Below, piece after piece: positions 8,825-17,528 of a stretch of 64,000 nucleotides of DNA; within the stretch, counting starts at the first letter, position 1; each line of letters begins with the position of its first letter. The position numbers and the translations under genes were made by a program. The notes beneath the pieces are model-generated. The model had not been told where the DNA came from and ran no database searches. It saw only the letters and a list, made by a program, of their open reading frames with translations. This DNA is from Pseudomonadota bacterium (lineage in GTDB: Bacteria; Pseudomonadota; Gammaproteobacteria; Xanthomonadales; Xanthomonadaceae), in assembly GCA_018242485.1 (NCBI GenBank), contig JAFEBV010000001.1, positions 95,233-159,232 of the forward strand, in the 5' to 3' direction.

Positions 8825-10384
8825 TCAGTCCCCGCTGCCGCGCACATGCACCGGCACTTCGGCTTCCGGTCGCTCCGATGAAGCGCCAGCCGCGTGGTGA
8901 ATGGCCGAGAGCTTGCGCATCGGCAGCACCAGCAGGAACGACACCACGGTGATGCCCACGCCCCAGTGCCCCAGCAGGGTGAACAGGTGGGTGTAGATCG
9001 GCATGGTCTGCACCGGATCGGTCACGTGCTCCGGAACCGCGGCGAAGTTGGCGACGAGGCCGCCCAAGTACTGCGAAATGCCCGATGCGACGAAATAGGC
9101 ACCCATCATGAAACCGCCCATGCGTGCGGGCACGTAGCGAGCGATCATCGCCAATCCAAGACCGCTGGTCAGCAACTCACCCAGCGAACCCAACCCATAG
9201 CCCCACACCATCACCCAGGAATTGGTCTTGCCCGGCTGGGTGGTGAAATGTCCCGCCGCGCCATAGACGTAGAAACCTGCCGCCACCGCCGCAAATCCCA
9301 GCGCGAATTTGGCTGCGATGGAAAGATCGCGACCCTGCTTGCCGAAATGCGTGTACGCCCACGCCAGCACCGGCGAGAGGAACATGATCCAGATCGGATT
9401 GAAGGCTTGGAACTGCTCGGGTGTCCACGTCAGCAAGTGCATGCCGAACAGGTCGAAGCTCCAGTCCACGTTGCGCAGCGCGAACAGGTTCAGCGAGGTG
9501 GACATCTGCTGGTAGAACACGAAGAAGAAGATCGTCTGCACCACGAGGATCAATGCCGCGATCAAGCCGGCGCGCTCATCGCGATGGCTGGTGCCGATCA
9601 AGTAGGCGAAGATGCCGAGCAGCACCACGCCGGCGCCGTACACGAAGACGCGAGCCAGACTTTCGTACTGCAACACGGCGGCGGCGCCAGCCGCGCAGGC
9701 GGCGGCACCCACCAGCACCATCGCCAGCTTGCCCATGTCCACCGGGCGCTCGTCCGGCTCCGATCCGATGTGCGCCATCGCCTTGCGCATGAAGAAATAA
9801 TTGAGCAGGCCGATCAACAGGCCCAATGCGCAGACGCCGAACGCCGCGTGCCAGCCGAACTCGTTGTGGTAGGCCGCATTGACCTGGTTCTTGATCCATG
9901 GCGTAAGCAGCATCGACACCGTCGATCCGATATTCACCGCCATGTAATAGATGGTGAAGGCACTGTCGATCTTGGAATCGTCGCCCTCGTAAATCTTGCG
10001 CACCAGGTTGCCGGCATTGGGCTTGAACAGGCCGTTGCCGATCACGATCACCGACAACGCACCAAACAGCGCCCAGGTGTTCTCGCTGGGTACCGTCATC
10101 AATGCATAACCCAGACCGAGGATGACCGCGCCCAGCAGCATGGTGCGGCGGGTGCCGAGGATCTTGTCGCCGATCCAGCCGCCGATCGCCGGCGCCACAT
10201 AGATCAATGCCGCCGCCGCGCTCCAGACGAGGTTGGCGCGGTCGTCCGGGAACTTCAGCCGCTGCACCATGTAGAACACGATCAGCGCCTGCATGCCGTA
10301 GTAGCCGAAGCGTTCCCACAGCTCGATCAGGAAGACGGTGGAGAACGACTTGGTTTGCGATACGGGAGGATTGGCGGCGGTCAT
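8825..10384 (-). CDS. POT/PTR-family proton-dependent oligopeptide transporter
   Basis: 519 residues with about 12-14 predicted membrane segments. The diagnostic ExxERFxYY motif is intact near the N-terminus (E21, E24, R25, F26, Y28, Y29), which couples proton and peptide movement. The GGWIGDKILGTRRTMLLGA segment is the conserved loop after the second helix pair. It should import di- or tripeptides across the inner membrane. It is the last gene of a minus-strand set with a second, divergent POT protein and tryptophan 2,3-dioxygenase, so peptide-derived amino acids may feed catabolism. The two transporters are 123 bp apart. Confidence 0.93.
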   Translation of the reverse strand: MTAANPPVSQTKSFSTVFLIELWERFGYYGMQALIVFYMVQRLKFPDDRANLVWSAAAALIYVAPAIGGWIGDKILGTRRTMLLGAVILGLGYALMTVPSENTWALFGALSVIVIGNGLFKPNAGNLVRKIYEGDDSKIDSAFTIYYMAVNIGSTVSMLLTPWIKNQVNAAYHNEFGWHAAFGVCALGLLIGLLNYFFMRKAMAHIGSEPDERPVDMGKLAMVLVGAAACAAGAAAVLQYESLARVFVYGAGVVLLGIFAYLIGTSHRDERAGLIAALILVVQTIFFFVFYQQMSTSLNLFALRNVDWSFDLFGMHLLTWTPEQFQAFNPIWIMFLSPVLAWAYTHFGKQGRDLSIAAKFALGFAAVAAGFYVYGAAGHFTTQPGKTNSWVMVWGYGLGSLGELLTSGLGLAMIARYVPARMGGFMMGAYFVASGISQYLGGLVANFAAVPEHVTDPVQTMPIYTHLFTLLGHWGVGITVVSFLLVLPMRKLSAIHHAAGASSERPEAEVPVHVRGSGD

Positions 10385-10507
10385 GTCGGCTTCACGAAGG
10401 ACGGGGAACCCGCGAGGGCTCGCTAGAATCGCCTGCCGGCGCGGCTCACGTCATGCTGCGCTGCGTCAAACACGGCCGCCCGCATGCCGAGGCTGGGCCC
10501 CTGTCCC

Positions 10508-11974
10508 TCACCGCACCCCATGCATCAGCTTCACGATCCACGGCGCGGCCAGCAGGTAGGCGGCGGCAATGGCCAGCCCACTCCACAGCAGCGAGGCAAA
10601 CACATGCGCGTAGCCGGCCATGCTGCCGGCACCGCCCACCGTAGTCAGCGCCGCGATCTGCCCGGACAGATCGTAGGACACGCCCACGCCGAAGAACCAG
10701 CCGCCCATCGCCAGCGAGGCGTCCTCGGGTGCGGCCAGCTTGCCGATCATCGCGTAGCCGATCGGCGACAGCGCCAGTTCGCCCAGCGTGGACAACAGGT
10801 AGCACAACGCCAGCGGCCACCACGGCGTGCGCCCGTCGGGGCCGGCCAGATGGTCGATGGCGTACACCATCACCCCGTAGCTCAGCGCCACCAGCAGCAG
10901 GCCGATGCCGAACTTGCGCGGGGTGGACGGATTGATCCCGCGCCGGTCCAGCCACGGCCACAGCAGCGCCAGCAGCGGCGCGAGGAACAGGATGTACAGC
11001 GGGTTGGCGGACTGGAACCAACTGTAGTCGAAGGGCGCGCGCACATGATCGCGGGCGAAGAAGTTCAGCGAGGTCGCGCCTTGCAGGCTCCACGCCCAGA
11101 ACAGCACCATCGCCACGAACAGCAGCAGCATGGCGATGTAGCGTTGGCTCTGCACCCCATCGCCACGGCGCAGGCAACGCACCACGAAATACAACAGCAT
11201 CAAACCCATCAACACATACACCGCCACATGCAGCGCGTCGGGGTGGGACAGCAGCTGCGCGCAGGGATACACCAGCGCGAGGGTGCCCGCGAGCACCGCC
11301 GGGGTGGACCACACGCGATGCAAGGGTGGACGATCTTTGCTGCCGGGCATGCGCCGATGCCGCCATTCGAAGATCGCCGCCGACACCGCCATGCCTGCGG
11401 CGGCGGCGATGAAACCCCAGCGGTATCCGTAATGCGAGCCGATCCATGCCGCGCACAGCGGCGGGCCGATGAAGCCGCCGAGGTTGATGGCGAGGTAAAA
11501 AAGCGTGTAGCCGGCATCGCGGCGCGGATCGGCGTCGGCGTAGTTGCGCCCGACCAGCACCGTCAACGGGATTCCCAAACCGGCAGCGAGCACGAAAAAC
11601 GATAGCGCCAGGGTGAAGCCTTCGCGGCTGGGCCAGGCCAGCCCGAGCAGGCCCAGCGTGGTCATCCACAACGACAACCGCAACGCCTGCACCTCGCCGA
11701 GCACGTTGTCGGCGAGCCAGCCGCCGAGGATGGCGGTGGCATAGGTCAGGGTGCCGAATCCGGCCAGCAGCAGGTCGGCCTGCTTCAATGCCGCCGTCTT
11801 GGCCAATCCGGCGAAGAACGTGTCCGCCGCGTAGGGCGCAAGGAAGGCGCGAAAGCCGTAGAAGGCGAAGTTCAGCCCGACCGAAACCGCCAGCAGCAGC
11901 CACAGCCCGCGCGGATGGCCCAGCCAATCGGCGCGCGTGGATGCCACTTCATCGAATTCGGCGCGCACAGTCAT
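10508..11974 (-). CDS. POT-like transporter lacking the ExxER motif
   Basis: 488 residues, multi-spanning. It keeps the POT layout: a first helix with FYGFRAFLAPY, the loop GGWLADNVLGEVQALRLSL, then FYLAINLGGFIGPPLCAAW and the typical late helix LGELALSPIGYAMIGKLA. The proton-coupling ExxERFxYY glutamates and arginine are absent: the aligned segment reads VGLNFAFYGFRAF. It is thus a paralogue with altered coupling or another substrate. It follows tryptophan 2,3-dioxygenase with a 175-bp gap filled by an inverted pair of repeats. Confidence 0.85.
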   Translation of the reverse strand: MTVRAEFDEVASTRADWLGHPRGLWLLLAVSVGLNFAFYGFRAFLAPYAADTFFAGLAKTAALKQADLLLAGFGTLTYATAILGGWLADNVLGEVQALRLSLWMTTLGLLGLAWPSREGFTLALSFFVLAAGLGIPLTVLVGRNYADADPRRDAGYTLFYLAINLGGFIGPPLCAAWIGSHYGYRWGFIAAAAGMAVSAAIFEWRHRRMPGSKDRPPLHRVWSTPAVLAGTLALVYPCAQLLSHPDALHVAVYVLMGLMLLYFVVRCLRRGDGVQSQRYIAMLLLFVAMVLFWAWSLQGATSLNFFARDHVRAPFDYSWFQSANPLYILFLAPLLALLWPWLDRRGINPSTPRKFGIGLLLVALSYGVMVYAIDHLAGPDGRTPWWPLALCYLLSTLGELALSPIGYAMIGKLAAPEDASLAMGGWFFGVGVSYDLSGQIAALTTVGGAGSMAGYAHVFASLLWSGLAIAAAYLLAAPWIVKLMHGVR

Positions 11975-11980
11975 GGCTAT

Positions 11981-12021
11981 CTCCCCCTCCCCCGTTTACG
12001 GGGGAGGGTTGGGGTGGGGGG
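11981..12021. repeat. Dispersed palindromic repeat, family C
   Basis: CTCCCCCTCCCCCGTTTACG then GGGGAGGGTTGGGGTGGGGG. Left half of an inverted pair with 12041-12079, lying between tryptophan 2,3-dioxygenase and the second POT gene. Confidence 0.85.
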
Positions 12022-12040
12022 CGAAGAATGCGACAAAAGC

Positions 12041-12079
12041 TCCCCCCATCCCAGCCTTCCCCCGCAAGCGGGGGAAGGG
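12041..12079. repeat. Dispersed palindromic repeat, family C, inverted partner
   Basis: CCCATCCCAGCCTTCCCCCG, then CAAGCGGGGGAAGGGG; opposite orientation to 11981-12021, so the two could fold as one large hairpin in the mRNA. Confidence 0.85.
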
Positions 12080-12149
12080 GCAAAAGCGCCATGTGCTGGA
12101 AGGGTGAGGGTCAAGCGTTTCTTCACGCTGGCGATCTCCTGCCCGACGC

Positions 12150-13007
12150 TCACGCGGTGTCGCCGCGCAGCACCGTGCGCACCTCGAACAGTTCGGGAAA
12201 GAAAGTCAGTTCCAGCGCCTGCTTGAGGAAGCCCACGCCCGACGAACCGCCGGTACCGCGACGGTAGCCGATGATGCGCTCGACGGTTTTCATGTGGCGG
12301 AAGCGCCAGGTCTGGAAGTTGACCTCGATGTCCACCAGCGATTCGCACAGTTCGTAGGCATCCCAGAACTGCGCGGTGTTCTCGTAGATGCGCGCGAACA
12401 CCGGCACCAGCGCCGGCTCGCGCACATGCGCGCGGGAGACATCGCGGGTCAGCAGCGCGGCGGGCACCGCATGACCGTTGCGCGCCAGCCACGCCAGCGA
12501 TTCGTCGTACAGCGAAGGCGCTTCCAGCGCCTGCCGCAGTTGCGTGGACGCGGCCTCGTCGTGGGCGAACATCGCCAGCATGTCGGCGTTCTTGTTGCCC
12601 AGCGAGAACTCCACCAGCCGGTATTGCAGCGACTGGAAACCCGACGACGGCCCCAGCGTATCGCGGAAGCGCAGATATTCGCTGGGGGTGAGGGTTTCCA
12701 GCACTGACCACATGCCGGTCAACTGCTGCTGCACCTGCTTGATCCGCGCGAACATCTTGAAGCACGGGCCGATGCGGTCTTCGCGCAGATGCGCCAGCAC
12801 CGCACGCAGTTCGTGGATGATCAATTTCAACCACATCTCGGCGACGTGGTGCTGGACGATGAACAGCATCTCGTCGTGCTGATTCGACAGCGGCCGCTGC
12901 GCCGACAGCAACGTGTCCAGATGCAGGTAGGCGCCGTAACTGAGCTGCCCGCGAAAATCCGTGGTGATGCCTGCTTCCAGCGCGCGCTGGTTGTCCGTGG
13001 TCGTCAT
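12150..13007 (-). CDS. tdo: Tryptophan 2,3-dioxygenase
   Basis: 285 residues, all-helical haem enzyme that oxidises L-tryptophan to N-formylkynurenine, first step of the kynurenine route. By alignment to the Xanthomonas enzyme the active-site His is H53 (in [11 protein letters not shown]), the substrate-binding pair is Y111 and R115 (EYLRFRD), and the proximal haem ligand is H238 ([14 protein letters not shown]). The C-terminal [15 protein letters not shown] loop that closes over the substrate is present. Kynurenine formamidase and kynureninase are not in this window. It is divergent from the E1alpha gene across 127 bp. Confidence 0.97.
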   Translation of the reverse strand: MTTTDNQRALEAGITTDFRGQLSYGAYLHLDTLLSAQRPLSNQHDEMLFIVQHHVAEMWLKLIIHELRAVLAHLREDRIGPCFKMFARIKQVQQQLTGMWSVLETLTPSEYLRFRDTLGPSSGFQSLQYRLVEFSLGNKNADMLAMFAHDEAASTQLRQALEAPSLYDESLAWLARNGHAVPAALLTRDVSRAHVREPALVPVFARIYENTAQFWDAYELCESLVDIEVNFQTWRFRHMKTVERIIGYRRGTGGSSGVGFLKQALELTFFPELFEVRTVLRGDTA

Positions 13008-13134
13008 CGTGTCCTCCGTGCGACAATGATAAGCCCAGCCGTGGGCGGTTCAGGCCATGCGGCCTGCGGGGCGTCGCCAGCCGGCACGGTACGGCACGCA
13101 GCCTTCCCATCACCATCCAGCAACGAGCCCCGCC

Positions 13135-14214
13135 ATGAGCATCGCGGCACGCTTCGAAATCGAATACCTGCAATACCTCGACCCCGCCGGCAAACCCGTC
13201 GGCAAGGATCTGCCCGAAGTCGCCAAGGACACCGCGCGGCTGGTCGAGATCTTCAAGCAGATGTTGTTCCTGCGCGTGTTCGACACCAAGGCGATCGCGC
13301 TGCAACGCACCGGCAAGCTCGGCACCTACGCGGCGTGCCTGGGCCACGAGGCCACGCATGTGGGCATCGGCGCGGCGATGCTGCCCGAGGACGTGTTCGC
13401 GCCCAGCTACCGCGAATACGGCGCGCAGTTCATGCGCGGGGTGCCGCCGCGCAACATCCTGCTGTACTGGGGCGGCGACGAGCGCGGCAACGTGTTCGAA
13501 GGCCCCAAGCACGACTACCCCTGGTGCGTGCCGATTTCCACCCAGTGCCTGATGGCCTCCGGCGCGGCGCTGAGCTTCAAGCTGCGCAAGCAACCGCGGG
13601 TGGCGGTGGCTGTGTGCGGCGATGGCGGCTCGTCGAAGACCGACTTCTACGCCGCGCTCAACACCGCCGGCGCCTTCACCTCGCCACTGGTGCTGTGCGT
13701 GGTCAACAACGGCTGGGCGATCTCCGTGCCTCGCAAAGCACAAACCGGCGCGCAGACGCTGGCGCAGAAGGGTCTGGCCGGCGGCCTGCACTGCCTGCAG
13801 GTGGACGGCAACGACCTGCTGGCGGTACTGGAAGGCATGCGCCGCTGCATGGAGCGCGCGCGCAGCGGGCAAGGCGGCAGCGTGATCGAGTTCATGACCT
13901 ATCGCCTGCACGACCACACCACCGCCGACGACGCCCGCCGCTACCGCGACGATGCGGAAGTGAAGGATGCGTGGACGCGCGACCCGATGCCGCGCATGCG
14001 CGCCTGGCTCACCGACCGCAAACTCTGGGACGAGGCGAAAGAGAAGGCCTGGGCCGAGGAATGCGCCGCGAAGGTGGACGTGGAAATCAACGCCTACCTC
14101 AACACCCCGGTGCAGCCGGTGGAGGCGATGTTCGATTACCTGTACGCGGAGCTGCCGGCCGATCTGGCCGCGCAACGCGCCGAAGCGATCGCCGGGGAGA
14201 GCCGGAAGCTTTGA
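13135..14214 (+). CDS. 2-oxoacid dehydrogenase E1 component, alpha subunit
   Basis: 359 residues. This is the thiamine-diphosphate subunit of an alpha2-beta2 pyruvate or branched-chain 2-oxoacid dehydrogenase. Visible are GHEATHVGIGAAMLPEDV, the YREYGAQFMRG loop, the ThDP motif beginning GDGGSSKTDFYAALN and ending VVNNGWAIS, and MTYRLHDHTTADDARRYR, which matches the phosphorylation-loop region of eukaryotic homologues. The start agrees with family N-termini. It is followed by E1beta after a 112-bp gap. The gap and divergent orientation suggest its own promoter. Substrate specificity cannot be fixed from sequence alone. Confidence 0.94.
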   Translation: MSIAARFEIEYLQYLDPAGKPVGKDLPEVAKDTARLVEIFKQMLFLRVFDTKAIALQRTGKLGTYAACLGHEATHVGIGAAMLPEDVFAPSYREYGAQFMRGVPPRNILLYWGGDERGNVFEGPKHDYPWCVPISTQCLMASGAALSFKLRKQPRVAVAVCGDGGSSKTDFYAALNTAGAFTSPLVLCVVNNGWAISVPRKAQTGAQTLAQKGLAGGLHCLQVDGNDLLAVLEGMRRCMERARSGQGGSVIEFMTYRLHDHTTADDARRYRDDAEVKDAWTRDPMPRMRAWLTDRKLWDEAKEKAWAEECAAKVDVEINAYLNTPVQPVEAMFDYLYAELPADLAAQRAEAIAGESRKL

Positions 14215-14326
14215 CGAGATGCGTTGAAGCGCATCTCGTCCCGGCGAGCGCCCAGCCAAGGATGGCTGGGCCGGCACCACGCACCATGGATGGTTGCTCG
14301 CGACACCACTGCAACGGAGCTTATTG

Positions 14327-15307
14327 ATGGCCGCCATCACCCTGATCGAAGCGATCACCCAAGCCCTCGCTTACGAAATGAAGCACGACGACACCGTCTA
14401 TGTCCTCGGCGAGGACGTGGGCGTCAACGGCGGCGTGTTCCGCGCCACCGCCGGGCTGTCGGCGAAGTTCGGCCCCGAGCGCGTGCTCGACACCCCGCTG
14501 GATGAAACCTCCATCGCCGGTCTCACCGTCGGCATGGCGAGCCAAGGCTTGAAGCCGGTGGCCGAAGCGCAGTTCGACGGCTTCATGTATCCGATGGTGG
14601 ACTTCATGGTCTGCCACGCCGCGCGCATGCGCTACCGCACACGCGGGCGGCTGACCGCGCCGCTGGTGCTGCGCGTGCCGTGGGGCGGCGGCATCCGCGC
14701 GCCCGAGCACCACTCCGAGGCCAACGAGGCGATCTTCACCAACGTGCCGGGTCTGCGCGTGGTGCTGCCGTCCTCGCCGCAGCGCGCCTACGGCCTGCTG
14801 CTGGCCGCGATCCGCGACCCGGATCCGGTGATCTACATGGAGCCCAAGCGCATCTATCGCCAGTACAAGGAAGAAGTGCCCGACGACGGCGAGGCGCTGC
14901 CGCTGGACGTGTGCTTCGTGCTGCGCGACGGTTCCGACGTGACCCTGGTGACCTGGGGCGCGCAGGTGAAAGAAACGCTGGAAGCCGCCGACGCGCTGGC
15001 GAAGGACGGCATCAGCGCGGAAGTCATCGACGTGGCCACGCTCACCCCGCTGGACTTCGACACCATCGCCGAGTCGGTGCGCAAGACCGGCCGCTGCGTG
15101 ATCGTGCACGAGGCCCCGAAGACCGCCGGTTTCGGCGGCGAGATCGCCGCGCGCGTGGCCGAGGAATGCCTGTACGACCTGCTCGCGCCGGTCGAGCGCG
15201 TCACCGGTTACGACACGCATATTCCGCTGTTCCGGTTGGAGATGAAGTACCTGCCGAGCGTGGCCAAGATCGTCGCGGCGGTGAAGCGGACGCTGGCGGT
15301 GAGCTGA
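14327..15307 (+). CDS. 2-oxoacid dehydrogenase E1 component, beta subunit
   Basis: 326 residues. Family hallmarks are ITQALAYEMKHDDTVYVLGEDVG, FRATAGLSAKFGPERVLDTPLDETSIAG, the EAQFDGFMYPMVDFM segment, RVPWGGGIRAPEHHSEANEA, and a C-terminal transketolase domain with TGRCVIVHEAPKTAGFGGEI. The start has GGAG well placed upstream. It pairs with the E1alpha encoded just before it and decarboxylates the 2-oxoacid, passing the acyl group to lipoyl-E2. Confidence 0.95.
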   Translation: MAAITLIEAITQALAYEMKHDDTVYVLGEDVGVNGGVFRATAGLSAKFGPERVLDTPLDETSIAGLTVGMASQGLKPVAEAQFDGFMYPMVDFMVCHAARMRYRTRGRLTAPLVLRVPWGGGIRAPEHHSEANEAIFTNVPGLRVVLPSSPQRAYGLLLAAIRDPDPVIYMEPKRIYRQYKEEVPDDGEALPLDVCFVLRDGSDVTLVTWGAQVKETLEAADALAKDGISAEVIDVATLTPLDFDTIAESVRKTGRCVIVHEAPKTAGFGGEIAARVAEECLYDLLAPVERVTGYDTHIPLFRLEMKYLPSVAKIVAAVKRTLAVS

Positions 15308-15312
15308 GATCC

Positions 15313-15675
15313 GTGCCGGTGCGCGTGTTCGACGTCTCGCCATCGGCCCGCGGCCCGCTCGCCTTCGAAGTGAGCGCGGCGCTGGGCCGGCGGCAGGCGG
15401 CGAAGGTGGTGGCGACCATCGCCGGCGTGCGCGTGTTGCGGCGGCCGAAACTGATCGCGAGGATGGATCAGGAAGTATTCTGCGAGTTCGAACTGGAAGG
15501 ACAGCGCTTCAACATCTGGCAACCGCAAGGCCACGCCGGGCGTTACTGGATCGGCCCCGACAGCGGCAAGAAAACCCCGGTCCTGCTGCGCATCCGGCAG
15601 GCCTTCATCGACCACAAGCAACCGGCGCGCCGCGGCATCGCCGGCCTGATCGGCAAACTCAAGGGAACGCCATGA
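15313..15675 (+). CDS. Small unassigned protein inside the 2-oxoacid dehydrogenase operon
   Basis: 120 residues from a GTG start 5 bp after the E1beta stop; its TGA overlaps the E2 start by 4 bp (ATGA), so it is tightly embedded in the operon. I do not recognise the family. It has an N-terminal beta-rich part (VPVRVFDVSPSARG, FEVSAALGRRQAAKVVATIAGVRVLRRPKL), a central EVFCEFELEGQRFNIWQPQG and a basic C-terminal helix with KKTPVLLRIRQAF and DHKQPARRGIAGLIGKLKG. No signal peptide or membrane segment is seen. The spacing on both sides and protein-like composition argue that it is real. A role with the E2 complex is inference. Confidence 0.8.
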   Translation: MPVRVFDVSPSARGPLAFEVSAALGRRQAAKVVATIAGVRVLRRPKLIARMDQEVFCEFELEGQRFNIWQPQGHAGRYWIGPDSGKKTPVLLRIRQAFIDHKQPARRGIAGLIGKLKGTP

Positions 15676-17096
15676 GCCAGAACAAGACCTTCTTCCTCCC
15701 CGACCTCGGCGAAGGCCTGCCGGATGCGACCATCGTGGAATGGCACGTCAAGGTCGGCGACGTGATCCGCCTCGACGAGAATCTGGTGTCGATGGAAACC
15801 GCCAAGGCGGTCGTCGATGTGCCCTCGCCGGTCTCCGGCAAGGTGCTCAAGCTCGCCGGTGGCGCGGGCGACGTGATCGTCACCGGCAAGATGCTGGCCG
15901 AGTTCGCGATCGATCCCGCGCTGCCGCAGCGCGCCGAAGGACAGGACACCGGGCACCATCATGGTGGTGGGCATCACGAAGAAACCGCACCCGTCACGCC
16001 CCCACCCCAACCCTCCCCCGCAAGCGGGGGAGGGAGTCAAGCGGCACCGCAGGCCGAGGCCGCGCGCCCGGACAGCGGCACCGTGGTCGGCGCGATGCAG
16101 AGTTCGGATGCAATTCGCAGCGAGGCGGCGCTGGCCATCGGCGGAGTGAAGGCGGTGCCGGCGGTGCGCGCACTGGCGAAGAAACTGAAGGTCGATCTGT
16201 CCCGCGTGCAGCCCACCGGCGCCGAGGGCGTGATCACCATGGCGGATGTGAAGAATGCCGCGGCCAGTGGGAGTGCGGCTTTACTCCCCTCTCCCACCGG
16301 ACGAGGGGCTGGGGGTGAGGGAACCATGCCAACACACAGCCTTCCCTCATCCGGCGCTGGCGCGCCACCTTCTCCCGGGGGGAGAAGGGAAGCCGAGCGC
16401 AGCACCCTGTCCGCCACCGGCAAACCGATGCGCACGCAACCGCCGACGGTGGCCGCCAGCGGCCAGCCCGAACAGCTCAAGGGCGTGCGCCGCAACATGG
16501 CGCGGGTGATGGCCGCCGCGCACGCGCAGGTCGTGCCGACCACCATCGTCGACGACGCCGACCTGCACCAGTGGATCGGCAAGCAGGACATCACCGCCCG
16601 CCTCGTGCGCTCGATCGTCGCCGCCTGCAAGGCCGTGCCCGCGCTCAATGCGTGGTTCGACGGCGAAAAACTCAGCCGCACCCTGCATCCGCACGTGGAT
16701 ATCGGCATCGCGGTGGACACCGACGAAGGCCTGTTCGTGCCCGCCCTGCGCAACGCCGACATGCTCGACGGCGGCGGCATCCGCATGGCGATCAAGCGCC
16801 TGCGCGCGCAGGTCGAGGATCGTTCCATCGCGCCGTCGGAACTGAGCGGCTACACCATCTCGCTGTCGAACTTCGGCATGTTCGCCGGCCGCTACGCCTC
16901 GCCGGTGGTGGTGCCGCCGTGCGTGGCCATCGTCGGCGCCGGCAAGCTGTGCCACGACGTGGTCGCGGTGATGGGCGGCATCGAGGTGCACCGGCGCATG
17001 CCGATCTCGCTGACCTTCGACCACCGCGCCTGCACCGGCGGCGAGGCCGCGCGCTTCCTCAAGGCGCTGCTGGACGATTTGTCGGCACCGAACTGA
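15672..17096 (+). CDS. 2-oxoacid dehydrogenase E2, dihydrolipoyl acyltransferase with repeat-derived linkers
   Basis: 474 residues. One N-terminal lipoyl domain with K45 in VSMETAKAVVDV, a His/Gly linker, a peripheral-subunit-binding domain at about 148-195 (VRALAKKLKVDL, GAEGVITMADV) and a C-terminal acyltransferase core ending LTFDHRACTGGEAARFL. The catalytic His is present, but the Asp of the usual HRxxDG is Thr. The linkers at about residues 108-121, 204-216 and 223-240 are encoded by palindromic repeats identical in design to intergenic copies in this window. An AAGGGAA precedes the start. E3 is not in the window. Confidence 0.94.
   Translation: MSQNKTFFLPDLGEGLPDATIVEWHVKVGDVIRLDENLVSMETAKAVVDVPSPVSGKVLKLAGGAGDVIVTGKMLAEFAIDPALPQRAEGQDTGHHHGGGHHEETAPVTPPPQPSPASGGGSQAAPQAEAARPDSGTVVGAMQSSDAIRSEAALAIGGVKAVPAVRALAKKLKVDLSRVQPTGAEGVITMADVKNAAASGSAALLPSPTGRGAGGEGTMPTHSLPSSGAGAPPSPGGRREAERSTLSATGKPMRTQPPTVAASGQPEQLKGVRRNMARVMAAAHAQVVPTTIVDDADLHQWIGKQDITARLVRSIVAACKAVPALNAWFDGEKLSRTLHPHVDIGIAVDTDEGLFVPALRNADMLDGGGIRMAIKRLRAQVEDRSIAPSELSGYTISLSNFGMFAGRYASPVVVPPCVAIVGAGKLCHDVVAVMGGIEVHRRMPISLTFDHRACTGGEAARFLKALLDDLSAPN
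15998..16035. repeat. Family C palindromic repeat inside the E2 gene
   Basis: CCCACCCCAACCCTCCCCCG then CAAGCGGGGGAGGG. It is read in frame as PPPQPSPASGGGSQ between the lipoyl and subunit-binding domains. Confidence 0.9.
16284..16320. repeat. Family B palindromic repeat inside the E2 gene
   Basis: CTCCCCTCTCCCACCGGACG then AGGGGCTGGGGGTGAGG, read in frame as LLPSPTGRGAGGEG after the subunit-binding domain. It matches intergenic copies at 20458 and 36639. Confidence 0.9.
16341..16392. repeat. Family A palindromic repeat inside the E2 gene
   Basis: CCCTCATCCGGCGCTGGCGC followed by CACCTTCTCCCGGGGGGAGA, read in frame as LPSSGAGAPPSPGGRR. It matches intergenic copies at 19341, 36521 and 43191, and lies only 20 bp from the family B copy. 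Confidence 0.9.
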
Positions 17097-17111
17097 GGCC
17101 ACCGCATCGGC

Positions 17112-17495
17112 ATGCCCCACCGCAGCCGCATCAGCGCCTACGTCCTCGACTGCAAGGTCGAGGATCTGGCCGAGGCCACGCGCTTCTGGAGCGCGGCGCT
17201 GGGGCGCGCGATCGCCTCCGCCGATCAGGATGGCGACGGCAAATACGCCGAGTTGGCAACCGACGCCGACGAGCCTTTCCTGTTGCTGCAGCGCGTGGAT
17301 CACGAGGCGCGCATTCATCTGGACATCGAGACCGACGATCTCGACGCCGAGGTGGCGCGACTGGAGGCGCTGGGCGCGACGCGCGTGGCCTTCGTCAAGC
17401 GCTGGTGGGTGATGCAGGCGCCGACCGGGCATCGCTTCTGCGTGGTGCGCAAGCAGCGGCCCGAGTTCGGATCGCACCTCAACCACTGGGATTGA
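17112..17495 (+). CDS. VOC (glyoxalase-like) family protein
   Basis: 127 residues, one vicinal-oxygen-chelate module: RISAYVLDCKVEDLAEATRFWSAALG opens the fold, IHLDIETDDLDAEVARLEALGA is the second beta-alpha unit and MQAPTGHRFCVVRKQ closes it. It begins 16 bp after E2 and may share its transcript. The substrate is unknown; homologues are often annotated only as glyoxalase-like. Confidence 0.85.
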   Translation: MPHRSRISAYVLDCKVEDLAEATRFWSAALGRAIASADQDGDGKYAELATDADEPFLLLQRVDHEARIHLDIETDDLDAEVARLEALGATRVAFVKRWWVMQAPTGHRFCVVRKQRPEFGSHLNHWD

Positions 17496-17528
17496 CGACG
17501 TGCTGGAAGCCCCGCGCGTGGCTGCTCG

